Assembly: GCA_026418655.1 (NCBI GenBank)
Contig: JAOAAW010000134.1
Coordinates: forward strand, 1-37,518
DNA: 37,518 bases
DNA from: a bacterium
Lineage (GTDB): Bacteria; Ratteibacteria; UBA8468; B48-G9; DTJG01
Reading direction: 5' to 3'
Below, one piece after another: positions 16,859 to 24,373 of the stretch. Under the pieces are notes generated by a model. It was not told the origin of the DNA and searched no databases. It was given only the letters and a program-made list of their open reading frames with translations. The position numbers and the translations under genes are program-made. Numbering within the stretch: position 1 is the stretch's first letter; each line of letters starts with the position of its first letter.

Positions 16859-19591
16859 ATGGAAAAAATTTTTTCAAAAATTGAAAAATCTTTTGACGTA
16901 GAAAGATGGAAGAAACTTGCCTGTAAAATTTATGAAATTGAGAAAAATTTTTGTTATCGTGATTTCAGAAAAAGCGCAATTTTTTGCAATAACGAACTTG
17001 AATGTTCTGGTGCAAAAAAGGTCGAACTGATTAAACTTAACGCAGATGGTAGGACAGTGTATGGTGATTTTATCATGCCTCAGGCATGGAATTTCGAATT
17101 TGCAAAACTTGAAATTGTTGAACCTGATGCATTAAAAGGAAGAGTAATCGCAGACACCTCAATACATCCATTTCACATTGCAAATCGTTCCTGCAGAATA
17201 AAGGAAAATATCTTTGAAGTAGTTGACATAAAGGATATATCTGAGCGCAGTAATCTCATCGGATGCTTTGTTTTCTGTGGAAACATTCACCCACGAGAAT
17301 GCAGAAATGATATAGAAAAAACAGGTGCGATAGGTATTATTTCTTCGTTCTCAAAAGCACCTGATATAAAGGATGGAATTTTCTGGGTAAACGGATGGGT
17401 GAAAAATTCAGGTTGGTACCATACAAAACAGGATAGAAAAATGGCCTGTTTTTCCATAACACCTGAAGATGGTAAATATCTTCAAAGCCTTCTTGACAAA
17501 GGACCGGTTAAAATTAGAACAGTAGTTAAAAGTAATACCTATGATGGTCATATTTATTCAATTACAGGACTGATTCCTGGTAAAACGGAAAAGGAGATGT
17601 GCATACTCGCGCATCTCTATGAACCAATGCTAACTGATAATGCAACAGGGGTTGCAGGAATTATTGAACTGTGCAGGGTTTTTAATAATTTAGTTAAAAA
17701 GAATGAATTCATTCCGGAATTTGGCATTAGATTTCTGTTCTCGATGGAAAGATATGGAATGATGGAATTCTTTGAAAAGAAACACAATGTTGTTTATGGT
17801 TTTAATGTTGATAGCATCGCTGATGATATTGTTAAAACCGGCTCACTTCATTACACATTTTATGGAAGTCCGTTTAATGTCCCTTTTTTTGGGGACTGGA
17901 TATTTGAAAAAATACTCAATGATTTTTTTAACTACCCCTGGAAGAAAAAATTGCCTGCTTATGAAGATGATACCTTTATCTCTGATTCCGCTATTAGCAT
18001 TCCTACTGGATATTTTATTTCACATCCAGGCAAACTTCATCATAATTCGTATCTGGCTGAAACAGTAAACTGGCAACAGGGAAAACAAGCCATTTTAGCA
18101 ATCGGGACATACATTATGGCACTGACATCTCCCTTAAAAAGCAATTACTCTGTATTTATTGAATATGCTGCAAAAAAGGAATTTTTCTCATACCTCAAGC
18201 ATCTATCTTCAAATATCGCCAAATCTATTGAAGAATTTACCTCTAAACAGATGAAAGAAAGGATTGAATATTTTGCGGATTATTTAAAGAAAAAATATCT
18301 TTCTGCAAAGCCATTTGGAATTGAATGCCAAAAAACTCTTTTAAAGGAAATTGATGAGATAACCAGGAAATTTCTCAAGAAAGTCAATTCAGGATTTCCT
18401 ATTCTGGCTGAAAATATTAGCTTTCCTTCAAGGGAAGAAAGGAAAGCTCAAAATATAGTGATTACCAGAAGAAAGCCAGTTTTCATCTTCTCACTTGCGG
18501 GCATCCCTCATAAGAAAAGAATCCATCCACCTGAAGGATTTCATCACATTATTAATAGGGTTGATGGGAAAAAAGATTTATGTCAGATTTTCAAAGAGGT
18601 AGATTTTGAAAGAGAAATCTACAATCTTAATACACTTGACGAGCAGGAAAAGAAAACATTGAGAAAGTATATTGAATATCTTGCAGATTATGATTATCTT
18701 GAATTCAAATACAAAACCATTGTTTCAAAGCATGATATAAAGAAAGCATTAGAAAAACTCGGGATAAAAAAAGACGATAAAATAGTAGTCCATGCCTCTC
18801 TTTCTTCAATAGGGTTTGTCAGGGGAGGTTCAAAAGCAGTGTGTGAGGCACTGATGGAACTTGTGGGTAAAAATGGTATCCTGATGATGCCTTCCTTCAA
18901 TCATGGAACGATTTTTGAAAAAAATCCTGATTCCTGTTTTTCACCACTTGAAACAGAAACAATAAATGGCTCAATACCACAGACATTCTGGAAAATGAAA
19001 AATGTGTACAGATCCTTGAATCCAACACATTCCTTTGCTGTCTGGGGCAAAGATGCAAAAGAATTTGTAAGGGATCATCATAAAGTTTTAACCATGGGAA
19101 AAGGAAGTCCTCTGGAACTTCTTGAAAGAAATGGTGGTAAAATTGTTTTGATTGATACATTAGACGCAAATACCTTTCATCATGTGGTTGAAACAACAAA
19201 TAATGTTCCTTGCCTTGGTAAAAGAACAGAACAATATCCTGTCAAACTTCCTTCTGGCAGGATTGTTCAAGTGAGAACATGGTCATGGCGGAATGGAGTG
19301 TGTGAAATAACTGATAGGGTTGTATATCTAAAATACATGATTAAACAAAATCTTTTGAAAACAGGAAAACTTGGAAATGCAGATGTTTTTGTAATTGATA
19401 TGAAAATATGCAGAAATGTCATTGAAAAATTTTTGAAAGGTAAAATTAAAGGATATCTCGGATGTCAATTTTGCAATATTAAACCCGTGGTCAACAAGTG
19501 GACCGTTGAAAGCGATTGGGATGAGGAGAAAGAAATGGTAAAAGAAAATACAACTGCATTTGTTGATGACTATAATCCTGTGTGTTTTTAA
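16859..19591 (+). CDS. Fusion protein: M28-like peptidase, winged-helix-like linker, AAC(3)-type N-acetyltransferase
   Basis: A 910-residue protein. Residues about 60-440 resemble M28/DUF4910-type aminopeptidase domains: candidate metal ligands are H252 (ILAHLYEP), D260 (TDNATGV), E297 (SMERYG), D318 (NVDSIADD) and H394/H395 (KLHHNSY). The usual Glu-Glu pair is Met-Glu here, so the general base may be missing. Residues about 555-620 (HHIINRVDGKKDLCQIFKEV) look like the small winged-helix unit that often closes such peptidases. From about residue 630 an aminoglycoside 3-N-acetyltransferase (AAC(3)/YokD-like) domain follows: VHASLSSIG (H645), NPTHSFAVWG (H724), GKGSPLELL, and HHVVE (H774, H775, E778) keep the catalytic pattern. 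A CxxC (GCQFCNIKP) sits near the end. No signal peptide and no ribosome site are visible. It overlaps the convergent gdh gene by 4 bases. True substrates are unknown; antibiotic resistance is not implied. Confidence 0.87.
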   Translation: MEKIFSKIEKSFDVERWKKLACKIYEIEKNFCYRDFRKSAIFCNNELECSGAKKVELIKLNADGRTVYGDFIMPQAWNFEFAKLEIVEPDALKGRVIADTSIHPFHIANRSCRIKENIFEVVDIKDISERSNLIGCFVFCGNIHPRECRNDIEKTGAIGIISSFSKAPDIKDGIFWVNGWVKNSGWYHTKQDRKMACFSITPEDGKYLQSLLDKGPVKIRTVVKSNTYDGHIYSITGLIPGKTEKEMCILAHLYEPMLTDNATGVAGIIELCRVFNNLVKKNEFIPEFGIRFLFSMERYGMMEFFEKKHNVVYGFNVDSIADDIVKTGSLHYTFYGSPFNVPFFGDWIFEKILNDFFNYPWKKKLPAYEDDTFISDSAISIPTGYFISHPGKLHHNSYLAETVNWQQGKQAILAIGTYIMALTSPLKSNYSVFIEYAAKKEFFSYLKHLSSNIAKSIEEFTSKQMKERIEYFADYLKKKYLSAKPFGIECQKTLLKEIDEITRKFLKKVNSGFPILAENISFPSREERKAQNIVITRRKPVFIFSLAGIPHKKRIHPPEGFHHIINRVDGKKDLCQIFKEVDFEREIYNLNTLDEQEKKTLRKYIEYLADYDYLEFKYKTIVSKHDIKKALEKLGIKKDDKIVVHASLSSIGFVRGGSKAVCEALMELVGKNGILMMPSFNHGTIFEKNPDSCFSPLETETINGSIPQTFWKMKNVYRSLNPTHSFAVWGKDAKEFVRDHHKVLTMGKGSPLELLERNGGKIVLIDTLDANTFHHVVETTNNVPCLGKRTEQYPVKLPSGRIVQVRTWSWRNGVCEITDRVVYLKYMIKQNLLKTGKLGNADVFVIDMKICRNVIEKFLKGKIKGYLGCQFCNIKPVVNKWTVESDWDEEKEMVKENTTAFVDDYNPVCF

Positions 19592-22500
19592 CTAAAATTA
19601 TGGAAAAGTTCTTCAACGGTTTTTAAGGCATTATCTTCAAATCTTTTTTTCATAATGTCCCATTCAAGGGCATGCCTGTAAAGCGTAATCTGAGCAATCT
19701 TTTTCGTGATTATTGAATTCCTATATGATTTTAGGTGCTGCGTATTTAAGATTTTGAGAATTTTTTTTATCCCGAGAATTTCTATAAGTGTTTCTGGAAC
19801 ATATGACTCAATAATTTTTTCAACAAGATTTCTCTTTTTTAAAATTTTTGTCAATTGATTATAAAGAATTGCTTGCAGTTCAAATAACATCTCACTTGTT
19901 TCCGTACTCAACAGATGCAATGGTTTTTTTGTTTTTTCTCGTAACGCAATCAACATTTCTGTTTCCGCAATAGCATTTTTTTCAATAATTGAAAATACAG
20001 ATTTCACCAAGTCCATCCTAGTTCTTTGATCCCAAACAAGAAATTTTTCATACTCATCACCGAGGAGAAAAGAGGGAAGAACCTCTGCTATTGAACTGCT
20101 TGTAACTCCACCTTTATTTGCAGAAGAATCCCTTATTTGCAGAATCCCCTTCTCTGCAATAAAATCCCTTGCAGTATCATCAAAAAATACATTTGCTCCT
20201 TCCACAATAATCTTCAGTTCTCTAAATAATTCTATAAAAGAGTCTACATTGTTCGCATTGATTGTATCCTTAAATCCACCGCACGGAATAAAAACATTAA
20301 TACTTGCCTTTTCGATAAATTTTCTCATACTTGTATCCGAAAGGAAATTTCTGTGAAAGAACGTTCCATCTTCTACAATGGTGCCATCAGATAATTTATA
20401 TTGCTGTTTTATTCGTGGAACTCTGAACCCAGCGGAACTGATTTTATCTCCGGGATAGGCAAGGCTATTTAGTCGGGGTCTCGTATGTCTTGCCAAAGCA
20501 ATTTTCATCAACTCTTTTTTATCAAGACCATCAGGATCAAAAAGCACACTACCACTATCAATAATTAACTTAATTTTTCCCTTGAAAGATTGTATCTGAT
20601 TTGCACCGAGGTCTCCATCAGGTCCACCGGTCATCATCAAATTTACTTGTTCTTCTTCCATTCCAGTGTATTTGAGAAGGGTTCTCAAGCAAGCCATAAC
20701 TGATGTTGTCGTCATACCACTGGTATAGATATTGCCACCAATAATACTGTAGATTTCATCGGTATTTTTACTTTTAAGAATTTTTTCTCCTTCAATAATG
20801 AGATGTGTTCCATCAATTTCTCCGAATAGCCCAAAAACCCTTTTATCCATGGTCAGTCCAAATGCATCATGCGGAATTCCAGTTGATTTACCTGTAGTGA
20901 TTGTCCTCCAATATCTATATTTTCTTTGCCTTGCAAGCTCTGCAATAATATCCATAAAGTGTCCTGTTCCTTCATCGGGTCCAAAAAAAACAATTTCGCT
21001 TTTCCCATAATAATCCACTATTTCATCCGAAGGTAAAATCAGGTCGAGTATGCCATTTGCAAAATCTAATATGGCCTCAAGTGCATCCGGAGCATATTCC
21101 GGATAAGGCACGATAACTCCTTTTGCACCACTTTCAGCAATATCTTTATGTTTGAGTCGCTGAGCAACTGGACCGAGTGCATAGTTCAGCAGTGGCATAT
21201 TATCAAGCTCTGTTTCGTAATTGTTTCTTGTTATTCTTATCAACCTTATCCCGCCGCGACTTATTTCTTCTGCCCGCATATATGTTGCAATCGAATAAAA
21301 ACCAACCACAAAAAAGACACTTTCAACTTTTTTTTCAAAAACAATAGGGTCCAAAATTCTATTAGTAAATTTGAAGGCAAAAGAGCGTTTCTTTGTCTGG
21401 TAAAAATTTGTTTTCAACAACTCTGTTATAATCTTACTCATGAACAAAAATATGTCAGCTGCTGTTGTATCATCAACAAGCGCAACTTTAACATCCCTTT
21501 CATAAGATTTCAATTCAGGGTATATTTTTTCTATTGATAGTTTCTCTCTTGAAGGATTAAATCTTTTATCGAAAATAGAAAATATTCGCTTTATAAAATG
21601 TGGATTCTGTTTTATCGCTGACATTATAATAGAACGGGTATATTCGGCTCTATTAGACTCAAAAATTCTTTTGGCAAAACCATCTCTTAATTGTTTTTCT
21701 TTAAGATCTTTCATAATCCGGCGATCTATTATTTCATCCTTGTGAATAAATGTGTGTACAAAAACAGCAGCAAACATTGAAAAAATGTATTCATAAAAAG
21801 AGAAGTAACCACCAGTATAAAGATCATCAAGGTCTAGTGGTTGAATGGAAAGAAGAAATTGTAATCTTTTAATTGCAGTGTTAAGTCTTTCCTTCGACAA
21901 TTTACCTTCAAGATAAATGGAACAGATTGACTCAATCCTTCCTGTCTTACCCCTGTAAGTTTCCCAGTATGCCCTTGTCAATGTTATTTCCAGTTCTTCA
22001 AGCATTCTTCTGATGACTGGAAGTACTGATTTTGAAAAATCTTCTTTGAACATAATTCTGGTTTCACCGGTTTCTATTGCTTTTGAGACAGAAATTACTG
22101 GCAGAAAACTTTTGTTAACTTTTTCCAGAAATTCTTCATATCTTTTCTTTGTAGCAGTGGGTATAGGGATTCCCGAAACAATATTATTAAATGCAAATGG
22201 TGATTCTCCATCTTTCAATCCGTTCAATTCTTTACATTTTTCAGGCCTTATGATGTATGTGTAATACCGTTGTTTTTTACCAAAATAGTATTCAATCCTG
22301 TTTCCAGACATAACAGGATTAAGAACTTTCTCCATTCTGTCTCTGTTTTCATCGGTTGCAATTCTAACCTGGACTCCTCCTTCCACTTTAAGCGGAACTT
22401 CTGAGACCTCACTCCTTAACACATACTGATTATTTTCAATTCTAATATTGCTGGCAATTGTCTTGAGCATTGTCTTTAATGAATCTCTTGACAATCCCCT

Positions 22501-22683
22501 GAAAAAATAACTCGGTAAGCCCAGTTCAGAAAGTAAAATACCAGCGGCAGCATTAATACAGGCGGCAGTAAGAAGTCCTTCATTTGTAAGTTCAATAACG
22601 CATTCGTATAGTAAACTTGGATCGAGTCCGCAGCTTTTTGCCTTCTCAACAATTGAACTTATTTGTGTTTTCTGGTTTTGCAC
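19588..22683 (-). CDS. NAD-specific glutamate dehydrogenase, large GDH2-like form
   Basis: About 1,031 residues. It oxidatively deaminates glutamate to 2-oxoglutarate and ammonia, feeding amino acids into central metabolism. The C-terminal half has the catalytic core: FFGPDEGTGHFMD, RTITTGKSTGIPHDAFG, MTGGPDGDLGANQI in the nucleotide domain, CGGFKDTI, and the class-typical EGANVFFDDTARDF followed by DSSANKGGVTSSS. The N-terminal 450 residues form the regulatory extension of the roughly 115 kDa fungal GDH2-like class, not the 180 kDa proteobacterial class. GTG 22683 is chosen because AAAAGGAG stands 4 bases upstream; a longer frame from GTG 22770 adds 29 residues without a ribosome site and overlaps the MATE remnant. 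An 8-codon ATG frame overlaps the start out of frame. Confidence 0.9.
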   Translation of the reverse strand: MQNQKTQISSIVEKAKSCGLDPSLLYECVIELTNEGLLTAACINAAAGILLSELGLPSYFFRGLSRDSLKTMLKTIASNIRIENNQYVLRSEVSEVPLKVEGGVQVRIATDENRDRMEKVLNPVMSGNRIEYYFGKKQRYYTYIIRPEKCKELNGLKDGESPFAFNNIVSGIPIPTATKKRYEEFLEKVNKSFLPVISVSKAIETGETRIMFKEDFSKSVLPVIRRMLEELEITLTRAYWETYRGKTGRIESICSIYLEGKLSKERLNTAIKRLQFLLSIQPLDLDDLYTGGYFSFYEYIFSMFAAVFVHTFIHKDEIIDRRIMKDLKEKQLRDGFAKRIFESNRAEYTRSIIMSAIKQNPHFIKRIFSIFDKRFNPSREKLSIEKIYPELKSYERDVKVALVDDTTAADIFLFMSKIITELLKTNFYQTKKRSFAFKFTNRILDPIVFEKKVESVFFVVGFYSIATYMRAEEISRGGIRLIRITRNNYETELDNMPLLNYALGPVAQRLKHKDIAESGAKGVIVPYPEYAPDALEAILDFANGILDLILPSDEIVDYYGKSEIVFFGPDEGTGHFMDIIAELARQRKYRYWRTITTGKSTGIPHDAFGLTMDKRVFGLFGEIDGTHLIIEGEKILKSKNTDEIYSIIGGNIYTSGMTTTSVMACLRTLLKYTGMEEEQVNLMMTGGPDGDLGANQIQSFKGKIKLIIDSGSVLFDPDGLDKKELMKIALARHTRPRLNSLAYPGDKISSAGFRVPRIKQQYKLSDGTIVEDGTFFHRNFLSDTSMRKFIEKASINVFIPCGGFKDTINANNVDSFIELFRELKIIVEGANVFFDDTARDFIAEKGILQIRDSSANKGGVTSSSIAEVLPSFLLGDEYEKFLVWDQRTRMDLVKSVFSIIEKNAIAETEMLIALREKTKKPLHLLSTETSEMLFELQAILYNQLTKILKKRNLVEKIIESYVPETLIEILGIKKILKILNTQHLKSYRNSIITKKIAQITLYRHALEWDIMKKRFEDNALKTVEELFHNFS

Positions 22684-22687
22684 ATAA

Positions 22688-22695
22688 CTCCTTTT
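22688..22695 (-). promoter_or_regulatory. Ribosome binding site deciding the glutamate dehydrogenase start
   Basis: AAAAGGAG on the minus strand, followed by TTAT and the GTG at 22683. The overlapping ATG at 22685 opens an 8-codon frame that stops at once, so it could be a leader peptide or chance. Confidence 0.55.
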
Positions 22696-22756
22696 GCAAG
22701 TTAAATACGTTATCTTAATTTTACTTTTTTTGAAGAGTATTTCAACAAACCCAGAT

Positions 22757-23200
22757 TCAAAAACCTTCACCTTTTTCTACAATCGTCTCTTTTGTGGTCT
22801 CCACACTGATTTTTACTTCTTCAGTAATTTTCCTTTTTTTCCATGTGCCCCTTGAATACCATAAGAATGCAATCAATGCAGTAAGAATATTTGTGATCGG
22901 AAAGGATAGCCAGACACCTACCTCAGCAAGTGATGTGTAATGAGACAGAAAAAGAGCAACTGGAAATCTTAACAGCCACAGTGAAACAATTGAAGGGGAC
23001 ATAGACATAAAAGTATTTCCTGACCCGATAAATGCTCCGCTTACTGTCTGATGGATACCCATGAAACCAAATGTAAAGGCCATTAATTTTATGAAAACGC
23101 ACTTTTTCTGATGGTTCTATTTCTCCGGAAATAAAAAGAGATGTAAGTTTTGTCGCAAATATAAAAATAAGCAGTCCAAGGAAAGTAAGTATGGCACCAG
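22757..23200 (-). pseudogene. MATE-family efflux pump, C-terminal remnant with a frameshift
   Basis: Only the last roughly 145 residues of a multidrug/sodium antiporter of the MATE family remain, where a full protein has about 450. The upstream part reads GAILTFLGLLIFIFATKLTS up to about 23110. It then shifts frame near a short A run (about 23103-23108) into CVFIKLMAFTFGFMGIHQT and continues to a stop at 22757. The section VSGAFIGSGNTFMSM and LRFPVALFLSHY is typical of the last MATE helices. The ATG at 23083 is internal to the old gene, so a separate small protein is unlikely. It ends 73 bases before the glutamate dehydrogenase start. The upstream 5' part is lost and replaced by an RND remnant on the other strand. 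An assembly error is an alternative explanation. Confidence 0.75.
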
Positions 23201-23297
23201 TACTAGGGACCTGCGATCAATAATCAAAGATATCCAGAAAACCCTTAAATTCATCCCTGTTCCTGCAGATTTTACAGTCACTCTGGGTGGTGAGTGA
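23196..23297 (+). pseudogene. Fragment of a CzcA/CusA-like RND efflux pump
   Basis: On the plus strand one frame reads TRDLRSIIKDIQKTL followed by KFIPVPADFTVTLGGE and a stop at 23295. This fits the conserved pore-domain stretch of heavy-metal RND pumps (pattern GRDLgs-v-diq ... lP-g--v--gGe). Only about 32 residues are recognisable out of roughly 1,000, with no start codon and no more of the gene on either side. It abuts the MATE remnant on the opposite strand. The match is from memory of the family pattern and is short, hence the modest confidence. Confidence 0.45.
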
Positions 23298-23318
23298 GAA
23301 CTGTCCTTCTTTAAAAGG

Positions 23319-24362
23319 TCACCCAGGTCTGAGTAAAAAATTTGGACTGAGTGTAATTTCTCTTTTACCTGTATCTCCGGCAGTCTGAATCAGAAGTGTA
23401 ATATACGAAGCCATGATAACATCCTGGGTCTTCAGTTTCTCTGGATCTGTTGAACCCCTGATGTCATCGATAAAATCTCTCAAATATCCGCCATCATCTG
23501 ATTCTGGAAGTTCGACACTAATAATTTCTTTCTTCCCTGCCTGTGCAAATATGATATTTTTCGCAGTCGCTGATGTTTCAGCGATTCCACCTGTTCCATA
23601 AACAGTAAATCTCCAGTAGAATGGAAGGCTGTAGCCATGACTATCAGGTGCAAAGTAGGAAACATCTCCAAGCACACCGCAGCCGTTTTCCATTGTAAGC
23701 ATCATCTGACCTGCATCTTTAAAATGCGGATGTTTTTTTACAAATGCATTCCAGGATCTTGCGGCGTTTATTTTTGTAAATTTCATTCCTGTTGCCCACA
23801 TTATATAGTCAATCGCGTGTATCCCTATATCATTGATTGTACCGCCATGCATATCAGGCTGGAAATACCATTCAGGTCGCAAATCCATCATCAGAGGATG
23901 ATGACCTGTAAAAATTATACTGTGTATCTCTCCAAGGTTGCCTGATTTTATAAGGTTTCTCAAGCCAATAAATTGAGCCATGTTCCTCATATTCAATTGA
24001 CAGCCGACTTTCAAATTTTTCTCATTTGCTATTCTGGCAATTTCTTCAATCTCAGAAATTCTTGTGCATAATGGTTTGTCGGAAATAATATGTCTTCCCT
24101 TTCCAAGGGCATCGATGGCAATCTTACCCCTTCTTCCATAACAATCACCTATGGCAATAATGTCACATTCAACCGAATTGAGCATTTCCTCATATTTGGT
24201 ATGTGTAATTTTGACAATGTTGTTTGTTTCTATAAACCGCCTCGTTGATTCATCTTCTTCGCAGGCTGCCACAAGCTCAATTTCCGGACTATTTTTTATT
24301 CTTGCAACAATATCATAGATATGACCATGCCTGAATCCAATAACGGCTAACTTCAGTTTCAT
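23319..24362 (-). CDS. Gfo/Idh/MocA-family oxidoreductase
   Basis: A 347-residue NAD(P)-dependent dehydrogenase-like protein. The Rossmann start is LAVIGFRHGH, with the glycines of the dinucleotide motif partly replaced. The family motif DKP is at 95-97. The C-terminal domain carries GGTINDIGIHAIDYIMWATG, where aspartate and histidine form the catalytic region. The ATG at 24362 follows AGGGGA. It is shorter and distinct from the other Gfo/Idh/MocA protein in the window. It lies 11 bases downstream of the (alpha/alpha)6 glycosidase-like gene, so both are one operon, suggesting oxidation or epimerisation of the sugar released by that protein. Substrate unknown. Confidence 0.93.
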   Translation of the reverse strand: MKLKLAVIGFRHGHIYDIVARIKNSPEIELVAACEEDESTRRFIETNNIVKITHTKYEEMLNSVECDIIAIGDCYGRRGKIAIDALGKGRHIISDKPLCTRISEIEEIARIANEKNLKVGCQLNMRNMAQFIGLRNLIKSGNLGEIHSIIFTGHHPLMMDLRPEWYFQPDMHGGTINDIGIHAIDYIMWATGMKFTKINAARSWNAFVKKHPHFKDAGQMMLTMENGCGVLGDVSYFAPDSHGYSLPFYWRFTVYGTGGIAETSATAKNIIFAQAGKKEIISVELPESDDGGYLRDFIDDIRGSTDPEKLKTQDVIMASYITLLIQTAGDTGKREITLSPNFLLRPG

Positions 24363-24373
24363 CTTTTCCCCTG

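Noticed and set aside
18700..19560. Aminoglycoside resistance gene
   Set aside because: The AAC(3) domain is a fused C-terminal part of a larger protein in a metabolic setting. Many AAC(3)/YokD-like proteins do not act on antibiotics, so resistance cannot be claimed.
22684..22770. 29-residue N-terminal extension of glutamate dehydrogenase from GTG 22770
   Set aside because: No ribosome site before it, it overlaps the MATE remnant, and a strong site stands before GTG 22683.
22757..23083. A stand-alone 108-residue membrane protein
   Set aside because: Its sequence is the C-terminal part of a MATE pump, and the preceding part is present in another frame, so it is a remnant.
23221..23318. Minus-strand peptide beginning MNLRVFWISLIID as another piece of the MATE gene
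   Set aside because: It is antisense to the better-matching RND-like frame and does not align in order with the MATE remnant.
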